NCBI GenBank assembly: GCA_015232935.1
Contig: JADFYT010000025.1
Location: 1 to 14,822 of the forward strand
Direction: 5' to 3'
Length of the DNA: 14,822 nucleotides
Origin: Desulfamplus sp.
GTDB taxonomy: Bacteria > Desulfobacterota > Desulfobacteria > Desulfobacterales > Desulfobacteraceae
A program made the position numbers and the translations under genes. Below the pieces are notes generated by a model. The model searched no databases and was not told where the DNA came from. It saw only the letters and a program-made list of their open reading frames with translations. Positions within the stretch are counted from its first letter, which is position 1. Every line of letters begins with the position of its first letter. This document shows positions 1 through 6,432 of this stretch, one piece after another.

Positions 1-942
1 TTGAAGTATTTTAAACAGACTCAGAAAAGAAAAGGACGTCTCGTCAAAAAAACTTTTTATAAAAATTCCGGCAAGAGATAAAAATCTGATGATCTTGTGT
101 TTATCGTTTTTTTCGTTATAATTTTTATGCCTGGATTCATTTTGTGGTAATTTATCGAGCTGTGTTTGCAATTGAGTAGCCTGTTTTTGATAATATGGTT
201 TAATGGCTTCTGCCGCATAAAGAGTATATCTGTAATAAAAATCATTCAACGTATTCCCCGTCTTGCTGGAAAGGAGCAGATAGTCTCTTGATCTTAAAAA
301 CAGGGATTTATCGCAATTAAAATAGTAAACAGTCCCGGTTATTGAAAAACAGATTATAAGGATTAAATATATATACCCTTTGCTTCTGATAAGGTAATTG
401 TGATGTTGGATTCCCGATTCTGAAATTATGCCTTTTTTTAAGTCCTTTTGTCGCCTCATCGTAATAATCATACACTGGACAATAAAAATGGAGAATATAA
501 CCATAGGAATACAAAGAGTGTATGCTATTGTAAAAATATTTTCGCCTGCAATAAAGATCGCCATACTTATAGAACACCAAAAGGAAAAATAGATAAGAGC
601 AGAGTGTTTTATTGATAATTTGAGGATCTTTGTGCAAAGAAGCATAAGAAGAGTTGAGGATACTGTGACTGCTGTGCCGGCGGTCAGCGATAAAAAAAGA
701 GCTCCTGCAAAAGCAGGAAACAGTTCTCCAAGAGATATGAGTGCCATCCCAGAAGGAACCGTTGTCTGGCCAGTCATATGAAACGCGTAAATTATGTCGG
801 CAAGCCGAGTATTGGATTGAAATATATCAAGGAAAGAGATTGTCTGGGCGGCAGCAACTCCAGAGATCAAACATAGGAAAAACAATCCTGCGGTCGCTGT
901 TGTTTTGGTCTCTGGAGGTTTATCTTCACAATGGAACGTCAT
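1..942 (-). CDS. Multi-pass membrane protein, 3' end beyond window
   Basis: An open frame on the minus strand runs from an ATG at 942-940 to the window edge with no stop (314 residues visible), so the gene is cut by the left border. The ATG lies inside the last codons of the upstream lipoprotein gene (17-nt overlap), which suggests translational coupling. No strong Shine-Dalgarno is seen. Hydrophobic stretches at about residues 17-36, 67-104, 116-132, 137-160 and 189-207 are probable membrane segments. They are followed by a hydrophilic, Lys/Asn/Gln-rich part (about 210-285) and another apolar stretch near 286-299. Motifs seen: SLGELFPAFAGALF at 70-83 and YYRYTLYAAEA at 236-246. I do not recognise a named family. 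The motifs give a vague memory of conserved uncharacterised deltaproteobacterial membrane proteins, but no function can be assigned. The frame and its membrane-protein character are secure; the role is unknown. Confidence 0.8.
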   Translation of the reverse strand, partial: MTFHCEDKPPETKTTATAGLFFLCLISGVAAAQTISFLDIFQSNTRLADIIYAFHMTGQTTVPSGMALISLGELFPAFAGALFLSLTAGTAVTVSSTLLMLLCTKILKLSIKHSALIYFSFWCSISMAIFIAGENIFTIAYTLCIPMVIFSIFIVQCMIITMRRQKDLKKGIISESGIQHHNYLIRSKGYIYLILIICFSITGTVYYFNCDKSLFLRSRDYLLLSSKTGNTLNDFYYRYTLYAAEAIKPYYQKQATQLQTQLDKLPQNESRHKNYNEKNDKHKIIRFLSLAGIFIKSFFDETSFSFLSLFKILQ

Positions 943-1114
943 CAATGATATCTGCTGACTCATCGATTACATCGTGCATGGTATTGCCGGCAACAGGAAT
1001 TATTGAAACCACTGCCCCTCCGACACGCATGGGAACAGTAACAAGTTTGGTTAGAACACAGCTTGAAAGCATAAGCAGTATTGTCAAAGACAATATGATT
1101 TTTAAAAAATTCAT
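926..1114 (-). CDS. Small lipoprotein, 62 aa
   Basis: A 62-residue protein with a short positive N-terminus, a hydrophobic stretch and a lipobox LSSC (residues 16-19), so Cys19 should be lipidated and the mature protein would have only about 44 residues. The mature part reads PMRVGGAVVSIIPVAGNTMHDVIDESADIIDD. This resembles the small proteobacterial lipoproteins (the DUF6726 type, from memory) with a P-x-R-x-x-x-x-V-V-x-x-x-P-V-x-G core followed by His and Asp residues. The start is backed by GGAG 7 nt upstream (CCTTGGAGAAAATTTATG). The gene overlaps the next, a membrane protein, by 17 nt, so the two are probably made together. The function is unknown, and it is not a shadow because the lipobox, ribosome site and coupling all agree. 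Confidence 0.8.
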   Translation of the reverse strand: MNFLKIILSLTILLMLSSCVLTKLVTVPMRVGGAVVSIIPVAGNTMHDVIDESADIIDDVPL

Positions 1115-1258
1115 AAATTTTCTCCAAGGAAACCGCTACACTTCAGGGTAGTTTTCCTTCAAGGTTTAACTGTCAGGTGAAAAACCTCTCGCAAGATTGA
1201 ATAATCGTACGATCTACCCGACACTTTGAACTTGAAGAAGCAGCAGTTGTAAGTTGGA

Positions 1259-1299
1259 GTTTTGCCTGATAATTCCAATAAAAAAATATCAGGCAAAAC
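1259..1299 (-). terminator. 13-bp perfect stem-loop after GDSL lipoprotein gene
   Basis: GTTTTGCCTGATA (1259-1271) and TATCAGGCAAAAC (1287-1299) are exact reverse complements around a 15-nt A-rich (plus) loop. It lies 24 nt past the stop of the esterase gene ending at 1324, where a terminator is expected. There is no T-run after the stem on the minus strand, so it is not a textbook intrinsic terminator. It could also act as a 3' stabilising hairpin. Confidence 0.55.
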
Positions 1300-1323
1300 A
1301 GTTGAAATAAGGTTCAGCAAAAT

Positions 1324-2736
1324 TTACTGGCAGGTACCCGTCATGCCGGCAGTTGGAAACGGGGCATATACGGTGCTGTCGTTATCATCGCAATCTAAAT
1401 ATGAAATAAACATGGGATTAATAATAGAGAGATCTGCCGGTCCTGGTACATATCCATCTCCATCATTATCACGATATGGGTCAGTTTTCCATATCGCTTC
1501 CAGATCCACGCCTGGAATAGGGTCAAGTATATAGGAATCATTGATTTTTTTAATGAATTCATCAGCAATTAATGCATATCCGGTGTGGGAGGGATGAAAA
1601 CCGTCAAGGCTGAAAAAACCTGCACCATATCCCCTTCCGATGGTGTCTTTGCCAATTTTGATTTTCCCGTCTTTTAGTGAATTCAGGGAAGCGATAAGAT
1701 CTACCATATATACATTGCTGCTTTCGTCGGCAAGTCTGGCGATATGGTCATTTACCGCACTTAATTGCTGATCAATCAGTGCAATCTCATCCCTTGTGAT
1801 GCTGAAAGCGTCATTGCCTCCGGCCTTCAGTGTTCCCTGTATTGTAGCATTTAACGTTGCGTCATCAGCCGCCAGTGCTCCTCCAAGTCCAGGCAGGACA
1901 CCAAATCCGCCAACCGGTGCGAATCCTATGTGCTCACCATCTTGTAAGGCATTGACATAAGGATTGTCATATACGGCTAACCGTTCAATATCTTGTGCAT
2001 TGAACAGACCCGCAATATTGGTCACTGAAGGAAGATTGCCTATAAAAATATGACTGTTAGGTATAGCTTTCAAGCGATTCACGATTGTTGTCAAATTTTG
2101 TTTTACCGAATTCAGATCACGTCCTTTATTCAATGGTTCGCCATTTATATTCTTGTCAGATAGAAATGCATTGATATGCATTGCTGTAAGTTCTGTTCCT
2201 CCGCCCGCATTGACAATGCCCATAAAATCATTTCCACCGATAAGAAGAGTAATGATTTTGATATCGTCATCATCATGGAGTCCTGCAACATATTCTGCTG
2301 CTTCCAGTTGGGTGATGGCGGAACCAATTTTTTCAGGAATAGGCTGCAGAAGCTCTTTCATATATTGATTCTCATCAGTAGTTTCCTTGAGCAGACTTTG
2401 TGCAGTTGCCCCATCCACACTGACATTATAAGGAATAACTGTGTTGTCCAGCCGTTTCTTTTTCATATCCAGCAGCGGATTGTTCCAGATCAAATTTGCA
2501 GACTCTTTCATCTGGTCTGCGATCACCTGGGCATAGCTGTGAACCTGGGTATATTGATTTATATTGCCGCGTCCGCTTTGAACACCGTTGGCATAACTGT
2601 CACCAAGGTTTATAAGCACAATTTTTTGATCTTTATCATCGCTGTTACATCCTACAGCTATTACAGCAGCAAAAATCAGTGAGATCATTATTGCCATCAA
2701 TCGACTGCCAAAACCGTTTTGTTCACTTTTGTGCAT
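1324..2736 (-). CDS. GDSL/SGNH-family esterase, lipoprotein with C-terminal Asp-rich metal-binding motif
   Basis: A 470-residue secreted hydrolase of the SGNH/GDSL superfamily. An N-terminal hydrophobic segment ends in lipobox AVGC (27-30), predicting a lipid-anchored protein. Block I GDSY puts the nucleophile at Ser47, block III GGND is at 167-170 and block V DGFH (378-381) supplies Asp378 and His381, so the catalytic set is complete. A Gly/Ala-rich stretch (about 266-290) forms an unusual insertion. The C-terminus carries DNDGDGY (423-429) and DCDDND (448-453), the acidic pattern of MopE-type or EF-hand-like putative metal-binding motifs, ending in a lone Cys. The substrate (lipid, acyl or acetyl ester) cannot be read. 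The start is chosen on the strong ribosome site AAAGGGGGT, 6 nt before ATG. It follows a second GDSL gene by 89 nt and is likely co-transcribed with it. A stem-loop follows the stop. Confidence 0.9.
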   Translation of the reverse strand: MHKSEQNGFGSRLMAIMISLIFAAVIAVGCNSDDKDQKIVLINLGDSYANGVQSGRGNINQYTQVHSYAQVIADQMKESANLIWNNPLLDMKKKRLDNTVIPYNVSVDGATAQSLLKETTDENQYMKELLQPIPEKIGSAITQLEAAEYVAGLHDDDDIKIITLLIGGNDFMGIVNAGGGTELTAMHINAFLSDKNINGEPLNKGRDLNSVKQNLTTIVNRLKAIPNSHIFIGNLPSVTNIAGLFNAQDIERLAVYDNPYVNALQDGEHIGFAPVGGFGVLPGLGGALAADDATLNATIQGTLKAGGNDAFSITRDEIALIDQQLSAVNDHIARLADESSNVYMVDLIASLNSLKDGKIKIGKDTIGRGYGAGFFSLDGFHPSHTGYALIADEFIKKINDSYILDPIPGVDLEAIWKTDPYRDNDGDGYVPGPADLSIINPMFISYLDCDDNDSTVYAPFPTAGMTGTCQ

Positions 2737-2793
2737 GTTCTACCCCCTTTAACTATATCGATGTTTTAGGCAATTTTGCCCACAACGCAACTG

Positions 2794-2816
2794 CTGTTCA
2801 AACCGACATTGAACAG
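2794..2816. repeat. Inverted repeat between the two esterase genes
   Basis: CTGTTCAA and TTGAACAG are a perfect 8-bp inverted repeat with a 7-nt loop, placed 10 nt past the stop of the upstream esterase gene (minus strand). No T-run follows. It may be an mRNA processing or attenuation hairpin between the two cistrons, or an operator-like site; which one cannot be told. Confidence 0.45.
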
Positions 2817-2825
2817 TTACTTGTT

Positions 2826-3893
2826 TTATTTCACTTCGATACTGTTCATATCCAGAGACCAGAAATGTCCATCTTCGGTTGGATTCGGATAAGGTACCAG
2901 CGTAAAACTATAGCTGTTATCGCCAAGTTTGGCTGATGGAATTTTAAGAGTAAGACCATTCTCAAAGTAAGGGGTCATGGTGCTCTTACAATTCTCACAA
3001 TTGATAGCATTCACTATTTTTTTTGCAATAATTTTATGTGAGAATGTAGTTGGATGAACATCATCCCAGAACATATAATTCCCTTCAGCTACAGATCTGT
3101 CTTGCGTATTGAACTTTGTATCTTCGATGTTTGCAAATCCATAGGTATCTGCATTATCTATAAACTCTCCAAGAATTGAGAAGGCGTCCAGATTTTCTAT
3201 GTTAATGTCGGGATAGAGTGCCTTAACTCCTGAAGCAACTTGCCCAAGGGCATTATTATATCCTGCTGTGAGTTGAGTTGCACCGACTGATCCAGTTGTA
3301 TCTTTGTTGTATTTGGGTAGCTTTCCAAGGTCAGGGAGGTTGATTACGAGAAATTTTGAAGCTCCCGCCTCGATTAGTTGCAGTAGAGCATTTTGTATGT
3401 TTGTGGTAGCCTGTTTAATTCTTGCGGCTGCATCCTCTGGTCCGGTTACTCCCCAGAAATCGTTAGCTCCAATCCAGATTATAAAAAGGGTATCTTTAGG
3501 CATGGCAAATGCACCAGGATAGTTTTTTGAAGCTGCTGCGACAGCCAGATATGCGTCAACTTCATCTAAGAAACCCGGGAATTCTTTTGAAGGATCTAAA
3601 TCATCATTCTCATTGGTCCTCCCTGAAGTTGCACCTGCGTGAGCATAGTTCAAGGTCATGCCGGTCACACCGATCTCTTCAGCAAGATACTCAAACCACA
3701 CAGGGCCATCAGAAAATCGCCCTTTATAATAGGGGGCAAGGGGATACAACCCTTCATTAAATGAAAACAGGTTGCCATCATCACTTAAGCTGTCTCCAAA
3801 CAGGACAATGTTCTTAAGTTCTATTGAATAGGCGTTACAGACGATCATAAGGGAAAGGATAAGTGTAATAAATAATGAGCGTAGGTTTTTCAT
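2826..3893 (-). CDS. Secreted GDSL/SGNH-family esterase/lipase
   Basis: A 355-residue SGNH hydrolase. The start is the ATG at 3893-3891, because GGAGG lies 7 nt before it; an in-frame TTG at 3905 overlaps that ribosome site and is rejected. A signal peptide (about residues 1-22, ending AYS) has no lipobox, so the protein is probably periplasmic or released. The motifs FGDSLSD (nucleophile Ser35), AHAG (oxyanion Gly about 87), GAND (142-145) and DDVH (Asp277, His280) give a complete catalytic set, and the order matches the phospholipase/lecithinase/hemolysin-like GDSL group. About 50 residues after the core (from about 304, starting with a CENC pair) form a small beta-rich tail of unknown role. 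A sigma70-like promoter precedes it. The paralogue downstream has the same fold but different anchoring and only motif-level similarity, so this is not a recent duplication. Confidence 0.9.
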   Translation of the reverse strand: MKNLRSLFITLILSLMIVCNAYSIELKNIVLFGDSLSDDGNLFSFNEGLYPLAPYYKGRFSDGPVWFEYLAEEIGVTGMTLNYAHAGATSGRTNENDDLDPSKEFPGFLDEVDAYLAVAAASKNYPGAFAMPKDTLFIIWIGANDFWGVTGPEDAAARIKQATTNIQNALLQLIEAGASKFLVINLPDLGKLPKYNKDTTGSVGATQLTAGYNNALGQVASGVKALYPDINIENLDAFSILGEFIDNADTYGFANIEDTKFNTQDRSVAEGNYMFWDDVHPTTFSHKIIAKKIVNAINCENCKSTMTPYFENGLTLKIPSAKLGDNSYSFTLVPYPNPTEDGHFWSLDMNSIEVK

Positions 3894-3974
3894 CGTTTCC
3901 TCCAAAGTAAATGTTGTTTATTAGAGTAGTATAGGGTTGTATTTATGGTTTCCATGTTTATGAAATTTTTTGAA

Positions 3975-4002
3975 TGTATAACCAAAAATAAATAAAGGTC
4001 AA
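3975..4002 (-). promoter_or_regulatory. Sigma70-like promoter for the esterase pair
   Basis: On the minus strand TTGACC (4002-3997) and TATACA (3980-3975) are separated by 16 nt, in a gap of about 120 nt between the cyclase gene and the first esterase start. The -35 is 5/6 and the -10 is 4/6 to consensus. It suggests the esterases form their own unit although they follow the six-gene run. This is a pattern match only. Confidence 0.45.
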
Positions 4003-4017
4003 GGAATATAATGCACT

Positions 4018-4656
4018 TCATTTTATCATGAGCATTTTTTTTATAATTCCAACTGCTCTCACAGGTGAGCCGTCAATACCATGAATGCCAAGAGGAAAGC
4101 CGATAAAGGTAAACGGAACACCTTCTGGCAGCTTGTCAAGATTTGCCAGATTCTCATATATAACAATATTCTTTTCAAGAAATGTGCAGTGAATAATCTT
4201 GTTTCTTGAGCCGCTTTGATCAACGCTTGGCAGATCACATCCGAAAAATTTTATGCCTGTCTCTGCAAGGGTTTGTGCAAGAGAGATCGGGATTGATGGT
4301 CTTTTATTTGTAAAATAGAGATCTGGATTGTTAAAATGTACGCCCCAGCCGGTCTCAAGAATCAGCCCATCGTATTGAAAATCACTCAGATCGTATTCAG
4401 TATATCGATTCAGATGCAGTTTGATTGCCGTACCAAAAAAACATGAAAGATCAGTTTTATCCAGGCTCTTTCCATGTTCAAGCATATGAGACGGTACGTC
4501 CAGATGGGTTCCGGTATGACTTCCGAATGAAATTTCGGTTACATTAACCCGATCTTTTTTTATAGACCTGACTTGCCTTATGCTGACGTCTGGATCTCCC
4601 GGGTAACATGACATTCCGTTATAAATAGGATAAGAAAGATCAATAATTGAGTCCAT
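4018..4656 (-). CDS. Cyclase-family (PF04199-like, kynurenine-formamidase-type) metal hydrolase
   Basis: A 212-residue protein, normal length for the family. It opens with IDLSYPIYNGMSCYPGDP (residues 5-22) and carries the hallmark HTGTHLDVPSH (about 47-57), the H-x-G-T-H-x-D-x-P-x-H metal-binding signature of the putative cyclase/arylformamidase superfamily. Further conserved pieces are FFGCDLPSVDQSG (about 137-149) and the C-terminal GSPVRAVGII. Members hydrolyse amide or lactone-like bonds using a divalent metal, and they act both in tryptophan breakdown and in polyketide or sugar pathways. There are no tryptophan-pathway neighbours here, and it lies 24 nt after a sugar epimerase gene, so a role on a sugar- or hydroxyacid-derived lactone is a better guess than kynurenine formamidase. 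The ribosome site is weak (AGGT), consistent with coupling to the gene before it. It is the last gene of the run. Confidence 0.88.
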   Translation of the reverse strand: MDSIIDLSYPIYNGMSCYPGDPDVSIRQVRSIKKDRVNVTEISFGSHTGTHLDVPSHMLEHGKSLDKTDLSCFFGTAIKLHLNRYTEYDLSDFQYDGLILETGWGVHFNNPDLYFTNKRPSIPISLAQTLAETGIKFFGCDLPSVDQSGSRNKIIHCTFLEKNIVIYENLANLDKLPEGVPFTFIGFPLGIHGIDGSPVRAVGIIKKMLMIK

Positions 4657-4680
4657 TTTTACCTGTAGTCGAGTTTATAT

Positions 4681-5565
4681 TTACTGTTGTTTGATTGAGC
4701 AGCTTCCGCCCAGCTCATATAAAATTTCCAGCAACCCTTGACCAAAATCATGGAAGTGTCCAGGGGTTAACTTGATAGCTTTCTCGGGTTTGTATGAATA
4801 TGGGGTAATGTTATAATGGTCGTGGTCATCTCTTGGCAGATATTCAATCTCTATATCATTGCCAAGCATCTCTCTAACTATTTTTATCAGTGTATCCAGT
4901 CTGAAACGCTGGTTGCCGGTCATTATTACATGCTGATTATGATAGATATCATCCAGAAGCGTTATACATTGTCTGGCAACGTCAGATACGTGAATATACT
5001 CTCTGACCTCATCAGAGCTGCCACTACAGGTTATCTTTTTTTCATGAAATGCCTTGTGCAACATTTTGCCGATGGAGTTAAAGTAGTTTGCTCTTGGACC
5101 GTAAGGAGTTCCAATTCTTATTATAGTGTAGGCAAGCCCGAATTTCTTGGCATATTCCACAATCAGCTTTTCACATGACTGCTTGGATACTCTGTAAAAA
5201 CCCCCAAGTTCAGTATAAACATACATGGAGCTTGCAAACAAAAAGCGTTGAATTTTGGATTCTGCACAGGCATCCAGAATAGTGCAGGTTCCCATAACGT
5301 TGATATTCATGGTCTCCCAGGGCATCTGTGTTGAATCCTTGATATCCGCAATCCCTGCAAAATGATAGACATATCTGGCATTTTCCACGACTTTTCTAAC
5401 AGCTTGCCTGTCAAGAAGATCACCGGTAAACATTGTCTGATTTTTCTGAAGATACGGTGAGGGTTCCTTATCAAAGATGACTACGTCATATCCTTTCAAT
5501 GTCAGCTCATCAGCCAAATGGCTTCCAATGAATCCTGACCCGCCAAAAACAACAACTTTATCCAT
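4681..5565 (-). CDS. NAD-dependent epimerase/dehydratase (extended SDR)
   Basis: A 294-residue extended short-chain dehydrogenase/reductase. The Rossmann motif GGSGFIG is at 8-14, the acidic adenine-ribose residue Asp32 follows strand 2, DLL at 49-51 and FAG at 69-71 are typical of the family, and the active-site set is Ser112/113 (ASSMYVY), Tyr124 and Lys128 (YxxxK). GTPYGPR (152-158) and REYIHVSDVA (about 188-197) are the usual nucleotide-sugar substrate motifs. Such enzymes convert NDP-sugars at C4 (epimerase, 4,6-dehydratase or 4-keto reductase); the exact reaction cannot be told. The start is supported by GGAG about 11 nt upstream. It lies 79 nt after the HAD gene and 24 nt before the cyclase gene, on the same strand, probably in one transcript. 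Confidence 0.9.
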   Translation of the reverse strand: MDKVVVFGGSGFIGSHLADELTLKGYDVVIFDKEPSPYLQKNQTMFTGDLLDRQAVRKVVENARYVYHFAGIADIKDSTQMPWETMNINVMGTCTILDACAESKIQRFLFASSMYVYTELGGFYRVSKQSCEKLIVEYAKKFGLAYTIIRIGTPYGPRANYFNSIGKMLHKAFHEKKITCSGSSDEVREYIHVSDVARQCITLLDDIYHNQHVIMTGNQRFRLDTLIKIVREMLGNDIEIEYLPRDDHDHYNITPYSYKPEKAIKLTPGHFHDFGQGLLEILYELGGSCSIKQQ

Positions 5566-5644
5566 TTTTGAAACAACTCCTTGTAGTAATTTTTATTCTA
5601 ATATAGAAAACTTGGTACTTATGGTCAGGATTTTTATTATGATA

Positions 5645-6292
5645 TCATAAAAATGAAACAGTTAAAGAGACTGAAGTACCATGAGGAAAGTGTGATGGAG
5701 TATTTTTGGAAATAATTCCCAGAAAACGTATTCCGGTGGCTTTTGCTGCATCATAGTCAGTCATGGCATCACCGATAAAGAGGCATGATTTTGGTTCCAG
5801 ATCGTATCTTGTCAGTATATCCAGAACAATCTCGTGCTTGAGCCTTGGAGATCCATGAACCTCTTTGAACCACATACTAAGATTACGTTTCTGGACAATA
5901 TGCAAAATTTCTTCATGGGGAGTTCCGGATACAACAAAGGATAGAATTTTTTGTTGATGCAGTGCTTTAAGGCTTTCCAGAGCACCTTCGATAAAAGGGG
6001 CTTCAAGCACACCCTGCAAGGAGAGTTGCGAGAATGTCTCTCCCAATTTGACAAGCTGCTCTTTGCTTATAGGGGTATCAAGGAGTTGTTCATAATAATA
6101 TCTAAACTTTTCAAAGCGGGATACCCCCCCATGGACAAGATGGTACTCGACTACCTGTTTTTCTATTTCCGTTCCGTAATTTCTGAACATTTTTGCAAAC
6201 GCTTCTGTTTTAACATTGACTGAATCCAGGATTACTCCGTCAAAATCAAAAAAAACAGCTTGCAGATTTACGGCATCTTTTTTGTATTCCAT
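5645..6292 (-). CDS. HAD-superfamily phosphatase (phosphoglycolate-phosphatase-like)
   Basis: A 215-residue HAD hydrolase, subfamily I with an alpha-helical cap. Motif I FFDFDGVILDS gives nucleophile Asp16 and acid/base Asp18, motif II is VVSGTP, motif III is the Lys in PRLKHE, and motif IV is FIGDAMTDYDAA with its Mg-binding acids. The DGVILDSVNVKTEAF form is common in phosphatases of polysaccharide and nucleotide-sugar clusters, fitting its place between a hydroxyacid dehydrogenase and an epimerase. The likely substrate is a small phosphorylated sugar or acid, not identifiable here. The ATG used lies in the third of three 48-bp repeats that also carry the end of the preceding gene; the ribosome site is only TGGAA, 7 nt before ATG. 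The frame is the same as that of the preceding dehydrogenase, separated by three in-frame stops. Confidence 0.88.
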   Translation of the reverse strand: MEYKKDAVNLQAVFFDFDGVILDSVNVKTEAFAKMFRNYGTEIEKQVVEYHLVHGGVSRFEKFRYYYEQLLDTPISKEQLVKLGETFSQLSLQGVLEAPFIEGALESLKALHQQKILSFVVSGTPHEEILHIVQKRNLSMWFKEVHGSPRLKHEIVLDILTRYDLEPKSCLFIGDAMTDYDAAKATGIRFLGIISKNTPSHFPHGTSVSLTVSFL

Positions 6293-6432
6293 AAATTATT
6301 CCAGTACGTACTTTCCTAAAGCTTTCAATAAATTCTCCATAAATTATTCAGCCATGTGCTTTCCTGACGATTTCAACAAATTATCCGCAAGCTATTCCGC
6401 TATGTGCTTTCTTAACGCTTTCAGCAAATTAT
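6289..6432. repeat. Three tandem 48-bp repeats spanning dehydrogenase 3' end and HAD start
   Basis: Units at 6289-6336, 6337-6384 and 6385-6432, neighbours about 77-79% identical by eye and with no length change. On the minus strand the first-read unit encodes the last residues of the dehydrogenase (NLLKALRKHIAE, then TAG). The next two repeat that coding in the same frame: NLLKSSGKHMAE then TAA, and MENLLKALGKYVLE then TAA. Two of the three units end in TTTATGG, and the last of these ATGs is the HAD start. Because 48 is a multiple of three, the frame is kept throughout. The divergence between units shows the duplication is not recent. Confidence 0.9.

Noticed and set aside
317..637. Minus-strand 106-codon frame
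   Set aside because: Another minus-strand frame across the same bases is open for the full 942 bases and has clean membrane-protein composition, so this one is a shadow.
741..1151. Plus-strand frame of 136 codons
   Set aside because: It lies opposite the lipoprotein and membrane-protein genes, which have a lipobox, a ribosome site and membrane helices; this frame shows no domain or signal.
3894..3905. TTG start adding four residues to the secreted esterase
   Set aside because: Its codons are the GGAGG ribosome site of the ATG at 3893.
5637..5650. Perfect 14-bp palindrome TTATGATATCATAA at the end of the HAD gene
   Set aside because: AT-rich and short, overlapping the stop codon; at this base composition it can easily arise by chance, and no terminator tail follows.
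6289..6432. CRISPR-like array
   Set aside because: The units are contiguous, coding, and without spacers; it is a tandem duplication.
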